A stretch of 64,000 nucleotides of DNA from Telmatactis stephensoni (GCA_029948255.1 JALIZF010001494.1:297704-361703), one strand, 5' to 3'. Counted from the stretch's first letter, positions 32,170-43,530 are shown. A program made the numbers and translations. Notes: a model not told the origin generated them from the letters alone.

Positions 32170-34759
32170 GTAAGATTTAACGCTTTAACAAGTAATGTCA
32201 TTTCTCTTCTCATCTTGACCTCGTCTTTCTCCTACTATTTTGATCTCTTCGTTCTACTTTCTATGAAAGGGCAAGCTCCTTGAAGCGGCTCGGCGATTGA
32301 TTGAAAATGTTGTTATCACAAACAACGAACTGGCATGAGACATTGAAAACAAATCACGCATAAAGCTGGTTTAGGACGCTTCATGCTATTTGCTCTGAAA
32401 TGCAAAGCTGCAGCCACCACTACCGATCTACCGTTGCACACAATAAAATGCAGCGCGCAACAGTTGCAGGGGTGGACTAACCTGCGTAGATGGCTTTAGG
32501 GGAGGAGGAAGGGAGCAGTAGGGGAGGGGAAGGGGACTGGGAAGGAGGGAAAGGAAGGTGCAGCCTCTTCCATTCCCTCCCCCTCACCTCCCCTTAGAGC
32601 TGGCCACACGCGCGGGCTAATGGTAGACACACGATGCAACTCTTATAATTTGTGAAACATGCCAAGGAAAGGTCAGTCGTACGTCCAGACCTTAACTTAT
32701 CTTTATCCGTCCTTTCAGGTGAATGTGATCTCGGCTGGTACCAGTTCGGTAAATATTGCTACATGCCAACAAATGAGATTAAAATTTTCGACCATGCACA
32801 ACGCGCATGCGAATACCATCAAGCAAATCTAGTTTCGATTTCAAATAAAGAAGAAAGTGGAATTACCTTAAATATTTCTAAAGACTTTTTGGATTTCCCG
32901 AGAAAAAGCTTTATATGGATTGGAATGGAGCGGAGAGAGGCTACTAATAAATTGCATTGGATTGATGGATCAGAGCTACAATATGAGAACTGGATACTAG
33001 GAGAACCTGATAGCAACGGAGCATGCGTACAAATGATAAGCAAAGGATTGTGGGAGGATACCAAGTTGTTTTCATAAGATGCCCTTCATTTGCAAGAAAA
33101 GTAAGTCATCCTGAAACAAATTTTGTTTATCAGTGAAGGTATGGATGAGTCGAAAATCGGGTTCTTAGTCAAATTAAACTTGAATCAACTTCGTTCAAAG
33201 TTCATTAATGTAATCCCCAGAGCCTGCAGGTTGTTTGAAGGGCGATTAGAGTTAATCCTCTGGGACCAGTTGCTAGAAGGATAGGTAAGCACTAACCCAG
33301 AGTTAATTAAGGCGAAAGTAAACCTTTAGAGTTAACTCTGGAGCTAACCCACCTTCTGGCAACCAGGACTCTGGGTTAATAATACTAATAATATTAGGAA
33401 ACGTTCTGGACACATATAAAAATCTCTATGCGTTTACAATTGCGTAAGAAATATAAACTGAATAAATAAAACCGACAGTGAAATGATTCAAAATCAAAGG
33501 CTTAATTCCTGGGTTAGTGTTAATCGTCTTTCAAACAATTTGGCCCAGTTCTCTGTACGTTGAGGAGCGCACGTTTCACGTGAGTGCGCACCACACGTGT
33601 CATGTGAAGAATGCGTGTTTGATATTCTGTGAAGCCTTCTAGTGCGCATGCCTTTGATTTGCACACGTGTTACATGGAGCAAGCTGTTGGTGGTCTTCAT
33701 CAGGAATAGCTTTACAAAGCTGATTGCAATTCTCTATTTTACCAGGCTGCCTGGTTTTAATGAAATAAATATGATCCTTTTTAGTTTTCCATAAAGCAAG
33801 CTAAAACATTTGAAGATCATCTTAATTGTTCGGGACCTGAATCTATTGTTTGATGATTAGTTGTTCAACTTTACTTTAGAACTGGCACTGATAAAAAATG
33901 AGTTTGTATTGTCAAGAGACTATAATACTAAGAGAGCGAAAATTCATAGTTCACTGTTCGGCGCGCGCGATGGCCTCAACTTCCTGTTACTAAAAATATC
34001 CTTACGCGTCAAGCACATCGCGCAGAGATCAATACCAGTTTCACTCTTTTAGTATTATGGTGTCTTGCATTGTACTTACTATAAAAGTCGAAAACAGAAA
34101 CTAATTCATTCGTCTTTGTACACACAGGAAGCTCCTATCCACCACCTTACTCCAGAGCAACAGAGCTTGGCATACTTATAGGCATCCCTTTCGCATTCAC
34201 ACTCATTGTTCTAGGCGTTGTAGGAGTTCTAATCCTAAAAAGCATTAGAGACGCCGACGACACTTTCTTTGGATATGGAAAAAATCGAAATAAAGAAAAA
34301 ATGCACGCGGCTTTGGTTGACCTTACAGCAAGCATTGCGCATGTCTCAACCCAGTTCTCCCCACCTGCGAGTCAAGTGGCCAGCCCTCGCAAAGGAGCCT
34401 CAAGATCAACCTCTAGGTCAAATTCCCACTCATCGTCCCGTGTGAATGCGGCTGTCGATATTTCAGATGTTGGATCTCAGTCTCCGATTAGAACGCGCAA
34501 GGAGTCGGAAAACGGGCATGTACAAGTTGAAAAAGAAAGAACACAAGAGGTTCAAGATCCTGAGGAAATCGAAATGCAAGTTTGTGTATCTAGTATAAGC
34601 ATAGAAAAGGAACACCCTCCATTTGTATCGGCAACAAGTTTAGATCAACTGGTGAATTTACAACCAAAAAGTCGAAGACTAAGAGGGTTAAAGAAACCCG
34701 ATGCAACAGTGCGACCTCCTGGAGTGGAAGGACCTTATAGAAAAAAGACTTATGTTTAA
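31786..34759 (+). CDS. C-type lectin transmembrane protein gene (frameshifted in the lectin exon)
   Basis: Three exons: 31786-32169, 32719-33100 and 34128-34759, all at canonical AG/GT sites and all joined in phase 1. They give a Ser/Thr-rich segment, a C-type lectin-like domain, one membrane helix and a ~165-residue Ser-rich cytoplasmic tail. By family knowledge this architecture is a single-pass surface receptor for glycans or proteins, often in innate recognition. A single extra T at 33066-33067 breaks the lectin frame and creates a stop at 33075-33077. The frame after it runs on correctly to the splice site and into the membrane exon. So either this is a recent pseudogene or allele, or a sequence error. 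The ATG at 31893 starts a hydrophobic, signal-like stretch, but the exon may instead continue an upstream gene such as the EGF array at 6-10 kb. Confidence 0.72.
32507..32600. repeat. G-rich then C-rich tract in the lectin intron
   Basis: At least six runs of three to four G between 32510 and 32556 make a possible G-quadruplex. A C-rich tract at 32575-32597 is partly complementary. Confidence 0.7.
32719..33100 (+). CDS. lectin gene exon B: C-type lectin-like domain with frameshift
   Basis: Starts after CGTCCTTTCAG and ends before GTAAGT. The domain opens with ECDLGWYQFGKYCYM (long form), then RACEYH, the IWIGMER core, an EPD motif (EPN/QPD position) and ACVQM. The WED triplet replaces the usual WND. 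Immediately after, a +1 T shifts the frame and hides the last two conserved cysteines, which are still legible in the +1 frame before FICKK-type residues. EPD with WED leaves calcium-dependent sugar binding uncertain. Confidence 0.85.
33066..33067 (+). pseudogene. single-nucleotide frameshift in the lectin domain
   Basis: AAG-TTG-TTT-TCA-TAA is read where the family expects Lys-Cys at this point. Ignoring one T returns the conserved cysteines and the correct phase 1 donor at 33101. Premature TAA at 33075-33077. Confidence 0.8.
33261..33371. mobile_element. short palindromic MITE in the lectin intron
   Basis: TGGGACCAGTTGCTAGAAGG and the AACCCAGAGTTAA segment pair with the AGTTAACTCTGG segment and CCTTCTGGCAACCAGGACT. 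Confidence 0.7.
34128..34759 (+). CDS. lectin gene exon C: membrane helix and cytoplasmic tail
   Basis: Starts after TGTACACACAG in phase 1 and encodes 209 residues to the TAA at 34757. A short Pro/Tyr/Ser linker is followed by a hydrophobic helix (LGILIGIPFAFTLIVLGVVG...LIL) and a basic stop-transfer segment. The Ser/Arg-rich tail (SRSTSRSNSHSSSR) and a final Lys/Arg-rich end suggest phosphorylation-regulated cytoplasmic contacts (inference). The helix supports type I topology with the lectin domain outside. An AATAAA at 35388-35393 could end the transcript. Confidence 0.75.
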
Positions 34760-34795
34760 GGAATTTTCTCTACTCTTTTATTTATGGTTTAATAA

Positions 34796-35316
34796 GTGGA
34801 AATGAATTTCAAACTACTGAAACACCAAATTCACTGAAGCAAAGTTTGTAATATAGACATGTATGAAATTGACGTTAAAGAAGCGACGCAATTGAAGTTT
34901 AAAGTATACACATGCATCATTTGAAAACGGAATTCAAGTTATCGAAACACCGAATTAATTAATTGAAGTACAGTTTGTAATATAGACATGTATGAAATTG
35001 ACGTTGTTAAAGAAGCGACGCAATTGAAGTTTAAAGTATACACATGCATTTGAAAACGGAATTCAAGCTTCCGAAACACCGAATTAATTGATCGGAGTAA
35101 CTGAGTTTTTAATATAGAATGTATGAAATTGAAATTGTTAATATTCCTCAAAGGCACGGCTCACTTTCAAGATGGCGCAGGGAACTGTGAAGGGGACCAT
35201 TGAAGTTTAAATTATACAGATGCATTGGAAAATGAAATTGAAGCTACCAAAACAATGAATGACAGGAGTAAAGCCTGTAATGTACACATATATATAAGGA
35301 ATTGAAGTTGCTGATG
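34796..35316. repeat. tandem repeat of ~127 bp in the lectin gene 3' region
   Basis: Four units begin near 34796, 34922, 35052 and 35227. Each has GAATTxAAxxTxxxGAAACACC, TTTGTAATATAGACATGTATG and GAAGTTTAAAGTATACACATGCAT. Units 1 and 2 are most alike. Unit 3 carries a ~45-bp insertion (about 35150-35195), and unit 4 is short and diverged. It lies between the stop codon and the possible poly(A) signal, so it may be transcribed as 3' UTR. Confidence 0.87.
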
Positions 35317-35399
35317 ATTTCATCGAATGATCAAAATTTGATGGATAGTAAACGATATTAAAGATAAAAGATTTTTCCAATTTTTTAAATAAAATTTAT

Positions 35400-36857
35400 G
35401 GTTTTAATTACCGATGAGGTGGCCGTCTCGCTCCTGCGGTGCCATGATCAATATTTAATTACATACATGGATTGGCTGGCGAGATTACACAAAGGGTGGA
35501 TAGAACTATTCGTTGCATAAATCCCCATCTAGTGGATAAAATATATGATAGCGTTTTCCAAAAAATTAATCCATTGGATAACGACTTTAATCCAACAGAT
35601 AGAGCTATCTATTCTTGGTGCAACTGGCCCATGATATTTTATGTAGGTGCAGATCAAAATGGCGACCATTTTTAGTGCTGTTGAAATCGTAATCTATTAA
35701 CAATGAGCCCGATTTCCTTATCAATTTTGTGTTTATACATAATTGAAATGTTGGTTTCATTCAAACTGAGGCCAATCTCAGTATCTTTACTGTGAATATA
35801 CAATGAACATTGAGCGTCATGGCAGCCATTTTGATGACGTAATATAGCAAATATGCAAAGTGAACCAAAATGTCGACGAGACTAACAGTACTAATGAGTC
35901 GCCCAGTTTCTGAAAGGACAATTAATTTTTAACTGTCCTCGGTTTTAAAATTGTATTATTTTCGAAAGATTTTAATAATTGCTAGAGTACTTCATTGGCC
36001 TTTCAAAACCCGTCAAAACTTTAATATGAAAATATGATCACAAGATAAATTGTATCAATCTTCAAACACATTCGCTCAGACGAACTTGTAAAGAAAATCA
36101 AATATTATTTGTAGGTATCTTAAAAATAGAAATTCAAATAGTTCAAACTAAGTTAGAAATGTACATATTTTCAATCCACGCCAATTACACCACAAAATGG
36201 CCTTTCAACCGATCTCTCAGTCTGCCGGGTGCGCAAAAATTATTTAGCTGACGTAAATTATTCATACAATCTATTTTACTCTGTGTTGTTGCTCTATCTT
36301 TTTTCACGCGCGAGTTATTCATTACACTTTATGAAATATTACACATCAACTGAGTGCTACGTAGGTTCTCCAGTGTAAAATCGACCATCACTATTTTTCC
36401 ATGTACCATTTTCGTGCACTCAACTTCTTAGAAACAAATTTTGCTTTCCGATAACAAATCATGTATCCACACGCAAACCCGGAGATGAGGAAGCGCGGCT
36501 GTTATGGATAACTGTTTTTGCCAAAGTAATAATAAAATGCTTATTTTTATCTGCATACTGTTTATTTAAAGAGTTTTTTTTTAGGGCATATACCTTGATT
36601 AAAAAGCCAATGACGAGAAGATTATACATTATCGTTTATTTTATTGTATACTGTTTTATTTCATTATATACTGTTTAATTAATTAATTAGCTTTAAATAC
36701 CCTTAAAACGGAGAACTGGTGGAGAGGGGGTAAAGGGCGTACCTTCGAAAGCTTGATAATGAGTCTCTGGCTCGGGAGATCTGGGCAACCACTCCCTGCG
36801 ACTTTTGAAGTAAAACATTAGCTTGCCTTAAACTGTTTATTAATTTGACGTACTGGA
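35400..36857. other. non-coding stretch without recognised feature
   Basis: No domain-bearing frame. Segments such as AAAATGGCGACCATTTT near 35655 look like fragments of dispersed repeats. Confidence 0.4.
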
Positions 36858-37077
36858 AATAGACCATTTCACGGTTTTCGTCGTTCATCCTCAGCCTCGA
36901 CAGCGTGTAGTATATTCTTTAGAATTTGACTTCAGCCCGTGGAATTTTAAAGTGTTTCGATTGTTTTGTTGATGTCTGCATTTCTGGCATTACCATGGGC
37001 TATAGTCAATTTCTAAAGAATATATTTCACGCTGTCGAGGCTGAGGTTGAACGACGAGAACCTTGAAATGGTCTATT
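36858..37077. mobile_element. 220-bp MITE with ~85-bp inverted repeats
   Basis: The left arm (AATAGACCATTTCACGGTTT...) and the inverse of the right arm differ at few positions, over blocks such as CCTCAGCCTCGACAGCGTG and ATATTCTTTAGAA. The central ~50 bp is unpaired. Confidence 0.92.
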
Positions 37078-37149
37078 ATAGTACTTTCCCATGACTTTTA
37101 TGACTACGTTATAACTTTTCCTAGTGAAATAGTATATCAGAACTTACAG

Positions 37150-37480
37150 ACTCGTTGATTTGCGGGAGAAAATACGGGAGCTAGTGCGCGATAAAAATTG
37201 AAAATAATGTGCACCTCTAGAAACACCCGTTAATGTTATCAGGTAAGTTAACAAGCCAGTAAAGTTATCAGGGGCCTGCTCAGTTCTCGAAAGGCCTGAT
37301 AATTTCCCGGTTCCGCCATTTAATTAAGGGAAAAATACGGGAATGCGCGAGCATCCCTAAACTTGCCTGTAAAATCATAGAAATTGAAATTAGCTCGCGC
37401 TTTGAGAAACACCCATAAACTTTATCGGTTAAGTTAATGGGCCTGTAAGGTTATCGCGTCTTTCGAGAAATCGGCCACTG
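37150..37480. repeat. pair of diverged direct repeats
   Basis: GCGATAAAAATTGAAA...GAAACACCCGTTAATGTTATC...TTCTCGAAAGG is echoed about 190 bp downstream as ATAGAAATTGAAATTAGC...GAAACACCCATAAACTTTATC...CTTTCGAGAAATCGG. Confidence 0.5.
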
Positions 37481-37564
37481 GGGACCATGAATTGTGTGTC
37501 ACAAATCTGCTTTGTCATATACGAAAGCTTGTTTTCTTACGGTTACGGTTATTTAAAGCTACGC

Positions 37565-37648
37565 TGAGCTACACAAATTAGAATGGGGAAGTCGAAGCGT
37601 GGGGCTCTCGCTTAAGAGCACAAGCACTAACCAACTAGATTAATAATG
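37565..37648 (-). repeat. degenerate tRNA-like sequence (SINE head relic)
   Basis: On the minus strand AGTTGGTTAGTGCTTG resembles an A box and GCTTCGACTTCC a B box, separated by about 25 nt. It lacks a clean cloverleaf. Confidence 0.3.
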
Positions 37649-38763
37649 ACATTGATAACGTTTTCTCTTGTTAAAATGTATATTTACAATACACCAAATC
37701 GAAATTAGCGGACGACTCGAAGAGCCTGGGTCGAGTTTCATGAAAAAATCGAGGCCAGTCAGTTGAGTACTGTTGTTTTTAGTAGTTTTAGTTGCAATGC
37801 TGTGGAAATTATGCTGACTGAAGAGGATATACACCGAATCGGAATATGGCGGACTACACGTTTGGCCTGGGCCAAGTTTCATGAAATCGAGACGAGTCCG
37901 TCGTTTGTTCGTTGATTCAAGGAAGTTCACTGCTTGTTTGGATGTTTGTAGTGATTTTAATTTTAATTTTTACTTCGAATTAAACTTCTTTAAAGCTATG
38001 CCCTCTCACTGTTCATGACAAATATTTTCTAATCTCAACATATCGACAGCCGGTTCGACGCACGTGTAATGTCAAGTCTCTCACCTCTAGACTTAGCTTC
38101 GTTTTGAGTCCTTTCAAAGAATCTCCTCTGCATTTTAGGCAGAAACAAAGTTCGTCTGAATTTCAGTAGCTAGAGTGGATGGTTTTGTACTATACCAGAA
38201 AGACCAGCTCCAGGAATATACATACAGGATTGTGGATTTCATTGTGACGAGAGACTGACGTTTTGAACATAAAAAATCTCAAGAGTTTTTGATTACAAGC
38301 AACGAATTCTGTTTTGATGGAGGATATAGTTCTTGTAAGTCGACTTTTCATGAAGCCGTTACTACTGATCGAACGACGGAGTTTGTAAAGCGACAGCGGC
38401 CATGTTGCATGACGTCATAAAGCTGTTTTTCTACCGTATTGGATGACAACAGTGCCTTATGTCATTTAGCAGTTTGGTTTAAACCATTTTTGTTTAGTGC
38501 GATCACATTTGTACTATGACAAATCTTCGATTTGATGTGTTCCATATTTAATTAGTTTGAAAACCAGATTTTCAACCAACAAAGGTGATTAAAGTGCAGA
38601 TTTCGACAACTGTAAATGAACGTTTTTGTAGGGATCATAGATTAAGTCCCCAAGCCCCAAACTCCTGTGAAGTTTTCATTCACTTTCATCTGAGTGCGTG
38701 CTCAATTGATAAACAGAGCTCTACTCAGCAGTCAGTTTCATTTGCTCTGGTACGTACCCCAAC

Positions 38764-39807
38764 TTATTCAACTGGAGTAATTGTTGCTGAAGCATTAATA
38801 TTAATTCGCGTAAGAATCGAAACTCCAGAACGTGGCCCATCTGAGTGATCAGGTTGCTTTGCGAACTTCAATCGAAAAATCTTGGCAAATTCGACTCGGA
38901 ATGATCGATTAAGTATTCCATAAATGAAGGGATTGATGGAACTACTGCCATATCCCATGTAAATATACATGAGATAAATCTGTCGTGGCTGGTTGACGGT
39001 GTGATCGGAAAACGTGTCAATCATGTCGATGACCGCCACCGGTGTCCAACACGCGACAAAGCCCACAACGGTAGCAAAGAGTGCCTTAGTGATATTCACT
39101 TCTTCCACATTCATTGAAGGCCCCGTAGAGCGTTCATCCCGTTGAGTTTTCATAGCCTTGGAATGAGCCTGGACTGTTTTGAAGATTCTATAGTAACAAA
39201 ACAAGGTGATGAGGATGGGGATGGTAATATAGAAGATCTTTAAGAAGATGGTGTAGGTATACGCTGCCGGTTTGGTGAGGTAATGAATATAGGAGAAGAC
39301 TTTCCCGTAGTGGAATATATAAGTAGCGAAACCGAATATCAAAGGCAGAGAAGCTCCAAGCGTTGCCATGACAATGATGATAATCAAGGAGAGAACCACC
39401 TTATTCATTGAGTTGAAATATTTTCGATACAAACTCGGTTTAACGATTCGATAAAAGCGATTGATTGCCATGGCTGTCATAGTCTGGATAGACGCCAAGG
39501 ACAGAAAGAAAGTGAAAAAGCCTTGAAATTGGATGACTTTGTCCCCATGGGTGTAAACTGGAACGATGGAAACCTCCACCGAAAGTGGCATGCATAGTAT
39601 GGCCATGAGAATGTCAAAGATTGCCAGCGCAATGATGTAGAGATTGGCCATTGTTCGTAGCTTCTTGCTTCGATATACGGCCCAACAGACCATCGAATTG
39701 CCAACTAATGCCGTCACTGTTATGCAGATAAAAATGGTTGTTTCGATTACCACAAGTGCAGTACTGCGGGCCTCCATTTGCTTTTGGTAGCGATTCGGGT
39801 CCAACAT
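38764..39807 (-). CDS. intronless class A (rhodopsin-like) GPCR, melatonin-receptor-like orphan
   Basis: A 347-residue uninterrupted frame with seven hydrophobic helices. The start ATG at 39805-39807 has A at -3 (CACCATG). Landmarks are N37 (GN in TM1), D65 (LAxxD in TM2), N116-R117-F118 at the DRY position, P197 in TM5, CWTP at 253-256 in TM6 and NPFIY at 292-296 in TM7. NRY-type motifs occur in melatonin receptors, hence the tentative label; the ligand cannot be read from sequence. Unusual points: I92 replaces the TM3 cysteine, no cysteine is in the second extracellular loop, and TM4 has no tryptophan. By family knowledge it sits in the plasma membrane and activates G proteins. Cnidarian genomes carry many such single-exon receptors. 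Confidence 0.9.
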   Translation of the reverse strand: MLDPNRYQKQMEARSTALVVIETTIFICITVTALVGNSMVCWAVYRSKKLRTMANLYIIALAIFDILMAILCMPLSVEVSIVPVYTHGDKVIQFQGFFTFFLSLASIQTMTAMAINRFYRIVKPSLYRKYFNSMNKVVLSLIIIIVMATLGASLPLIFGFATYIFHYGKVFSYIHYLTKPAAYTYTIFLKIFYITIPILITLFCYYRIFKTVQAHSKAMKTQRDERSTGPSMNVEEVNITKALFATVVGFVACWTPVAVIDMIDTFSDHTVNQPRQIYLMYIYMGYGSSSINPFIYGILNRSFRVEFAKIFRLKFAKQPDHSDGPRSGVSILTRININASATITPVE

Positions 39808-40696
39808 GGTGACAGCCTTTGTCTTCCTTTCTGTTTATGGTTTTCTTCTGAAAGAGAAGCTTCCAACCCTGACAACAAAAAGATAGTAAGAGCGAACTAT
39901 TCAGCACCAGATTTTGTTGACTTTCAGTTCATTATTACTAGTTTCTTTCTGACAAACTAATTAAACATAAAGAACCTAAGCCGATCATTTTTAACTGGCA
40001 AGTTATTAAAGCAACAATTGCTAGTTGTCATGGCAAAATAAAGCTGAATTAACGAAAACCTTCCATAATGAAGTAAAATAACAAAACCCATTCAAATATT
40101 TTCTTTCCGAATGTCACTGACATCCTCACTTCGACAAATTTGAATCACTTGGTTAGTATAGAAAATCAAATTATCCGAATGCGATTTGAAATGAAGAACG
40201 AGTGTATATATTTGAACTCAGATGAAAGGTAGAAGGCTTCTACCTTGAAAAACTATAGAGTGAGATAAATCAAACAAAATTAAAGTTAATGTCAGCTCTA
40301 TAGGAGAAATGGCGATACCTAGAGTACAAAACTAATTTGGATCAATCTAAATCTGATAACAATAAAGTAAGATGAATGAGATTTCGTGGGCTGTAATTAA
40401 GAAGCGATGGATTGCTTTCAAACCATCAGTCTTGGACTAAAAGGATCGATGCTATAAAGGATGATCTCGACGTTCTTTTCAAAAATGTAAAACGAAAGAC
40501 AAACAACGAAAAGCCAAAAATTATGCACAAGCAACCAAATAAACTAAATAAGAAATAATTTCATTTCCAAGAACAGTTCCCTTGTGGGACGTTTCTGTCT
40601 GGCAAATTGATTGTCTTGATTTGGTCTATCAGGCAGAAAAGCTAAAATTTTACTTAACGAATTAATGCAAAACAATTTGGAACACAAGACGTAGCC
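39808..40696. other. non-coding flank upstream of the GPCR
   Basis: No upstream coding exon or recognisable promoter element. AT-rich. Confidence 0.4.
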
Positions 40697-40889
40697 GAGT
40701 GTTTCTCTCGCTTTATGAGTGCTCTACATGTTTCAAAGTATTTACAGCATATTACAGAGACATACGCGATCGTTTTATATTGATTTTATAAAATGTTTTT
40801 CGTCGATCTAGTGTGAGCCATATACTGTCCGCTGATATGAAAAACATGGCAGTAGCCAGCCAATCAGCGAGCGCGTTATATCTCAAACT
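40697..40889. mobile_element. dispersed repeat, minus-orientation relative of 17945-18115
   Basis: The reverse complement reads GAGATATAACGCGCTCGCTGATTGGCTGG..., then ATGTTTxxxATATCAG, CGATCGCxTATGTCTxTGTA and ATGTAGAGCACTC, in the same order as at 17.95-18.1 kb. Confidence 0.72.
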
Positions 40890-41885
40890 AATGTTTATAA
40901 AAAGTAATCTTGGATTAGTTCCTGTCCCTCCTTCTGTAAAGAATCATCATAGTTTGTAACGCAATAAAATAAAATTGTTTCCAAGGTATTCTAAATCGAA
41001 GAAATACATACCGCAGTTATCTCAGTTGGAGCGTTTTGCTTCTGCCAATGGTGATAAGAAATCTCATTATTTTTTGTAATTTTTATTTGACTACTTCATA
41101 ATTGCACACTATTTCAGTAAACAAGTCTGGAAGGCGATTATAAATTTGATTAAATCCAGTCATGTTATTAAGGACACGTGAGAAATTAATATCAAATATG
41201 TGGGATATGGAAGGTATACACAATCAACTTTAACTAACAAAGCAATTTTATTTTTTTCCCTGGCTATGTCACACAAACCTATTAAGATGTGCTGCTGCTG
41301 CTGCTTTTCCTGAAGCTCGTTTACTGGGCAAGGCAAATATTCCATTTATTTAAACCGTGAAAAAATTTGGAAAACTCATATAGTTAGAGTAGAAAACTCT
41401 AAATCCAGTTAACTAGTTTTGACTGCGTCGGTGTATAAAGCGGATCCAATAAATAAGGAATTAATGGCAATCTGTAACACTGTATAAAAGAAAGTACTAT
41501 ATACGGTGTTATAGATTTCCATTCACTTCTTATTCTAAATCCCGAGGAGTTTCATCTGTTCTTTCCCAATGTTATGAACCGTGCACTTATATCTATCCAT
41601 TAATTACAAATCGAAAAATCCTGATTACAGCTGCGTAAATGTTAGAAGCCGAAGTTTTAGATTGAAATGAGATATTCGTTTGGCTGAACTTTCCGACAAC
41701 GCAACTGGAAAAATAGAGAATATGTTTATTCCAATTTATATCGATATCAGTTCATCCATAGTAAGATATTTTGTACTACAGCAATATCAACTAAGCTGGG
41801 TGGAATTGCCATTGTAAGAAGTACACGATAAGCACTTCTGTCATTGTACGTTGTTACTGAAGATCGCTCTTTTCCGACATATACA

Positions 41886-42493
41886 GTCAACTCTCAGTCC
41901 TAGCGGCCACTTTCAGTAAACACTCGCTTTGTAAATGACCGTTTTGTTCCACAGTCATATACTGTAAGAAATCTCTCTCGTAAGCGACCGTACTGGTGAA
42001 AATTCTCAAACGACCATGAGCACTTTTTCGGCTAGAATTGAACATATTCTATATATCAATTTTTTTTGTCTCCGGTAAGCGACCACTAAAAGGGATTATT
42101 AAAAAAAGTCGCCTATTTGTTTCTGATAACGATGGACTGGCAGCATAAAAAGTTAAGACAATCTCGTACCCAGAACCAGCGTTGTCTAGTCGTGCGCTGG
42201 TCAAAAGCAACACAGGCTCTGGGTACGAGAATGAAGTTAGGAAAGACCGATATATCGATCACCCGTACTACTAATGCCTTGCCCATTTTATATCTAGAAT
42301 GTTTTAAAACCACAAGCAAGATGTGTTTTGAAAAGCCAATAAAGGAGTTTTAATGAGAACAGTGTCTATTTGGAATGCGTGGTCTGAGCTAGCAAAACAA
42401 TATTTTCCTATATTGTTATTCTTCCTGTGAGCGACCACTTTTTCTTGCACCATAAATTTCAGGGTGGTCGCTTACAAGTACGAGAAAGTTGAC
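41886..42493. mobile_element. 608-bp inverted-repeat element with AAGCGACC motifs and an inner hairpin
   Basis: Tips GTCAACTCTC and GAGAAAGTTGAC are inverse. GTAAGCGACC/GGTCGCTTAC motifs recur inside. The inner hairpin at 42171-42231 has TCTCGTACCCAGA against TCTGGGTACGAGA. A similar TCTGGGTACAAGAGAA...GTCTGAGTACGAGAA pair is at 51832-51873. Confidence 0.65.
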
Positions 42494-43403
42494 TTAAATC
42501 ATTCAACCAAAACAAACAGCGATTTTGACACTAGAAAAACAAGAAAGTATCTTGTACTTACGAAGGAAAATACAAAATTTAAGCTTTCTAAATGAAAGTA
42601 AAGCTTATTCAATCAATACGAGTCAGTTCTTATTTGAGAGTAAAATTGTCAATTGTCTCACTGGCGTAATTTGATTAACGTCCGTCTCAATGCTTGTTTT
42701 CAAACGAGACTTTGGACTTTAAAGGTCGCACTTCAAGGATAACGGTAGTAAGTAAACCATAAACTTGTAGGTTGAAATATACATTTCACAATATATTCGT
42801 ATCTCGGTCCGGTTACACGAAAAGTAGTGGACGTCTATCGGATGGTCAATTCCTTATCCATGATATATCTACTGAATAACATTTCATCCACTCGTTAACA
42901 ATCTATGTGTAGCGGACACTAAATAAATCGGATCTTAACGATTGACCAGTAACATGTATTCTTACCTGCCTCAACTTGGATGAGTTGCAGAAGGAAGACA
43001 AACAAAGCTTTTCAAATACAAGGCTAGGAAACGGAACTGTTTACAAGTCAAAATGATTCAACTAAAATCTATTGCATCTTTACAACGAAAGTCCTATTTA
43101 TCACTCTATTTCTTGTCACTTGAAAATGTCAACGATGAAACACAAAGTCATCTCAGGAAGGTAGCATTTGCTGTTAAAAAGATGTTTCCAAACAAAGTCA
43201 ACGATTTAAATGAATTTCCTAATGATTGTTTAAGAGGTAGAAACCAATTTTTGCCATTAACCAAATTTTTGGCTTTTACTGATTTGATTAACAGGATGCA
43301 ATATGACATTATTTGTTTAATATGAAAAAGAAATGCCTAAAAATAAAGAAATGAAAGCAAGAGCTGTCTTTTTCATTGATTATAATCAAAGTGCTCCTTT
43401 AAA

Positions 43404-43462
43404 GGTTGGTTTCCATATGATCAGCGATCCACGTGATCAGCGTTCATATATGGAAACCAACT
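43404..43462. mobile_element. 59-bp perfect-type hairpin MITE
   Basis: GGTTGGTTTCCATATGATCA pairs with TTCATATATGGAAACCAAC, with GATCAGCG repeated inside. Confidence 0.75.
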
Positions 43463-43530
43463 AAGTTTAATCGACGATGCAACTTTATTTTCCTGTGCAA
43501 TTGCTTCCTGCAACAAATTTGCGAATATTC

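Noticed and set aside
38585..38848. 87-codon plus-strand frame overlapping the GPCR 3' end
   Set aside because: Antisense shadow of the receptor's tail; no homology.
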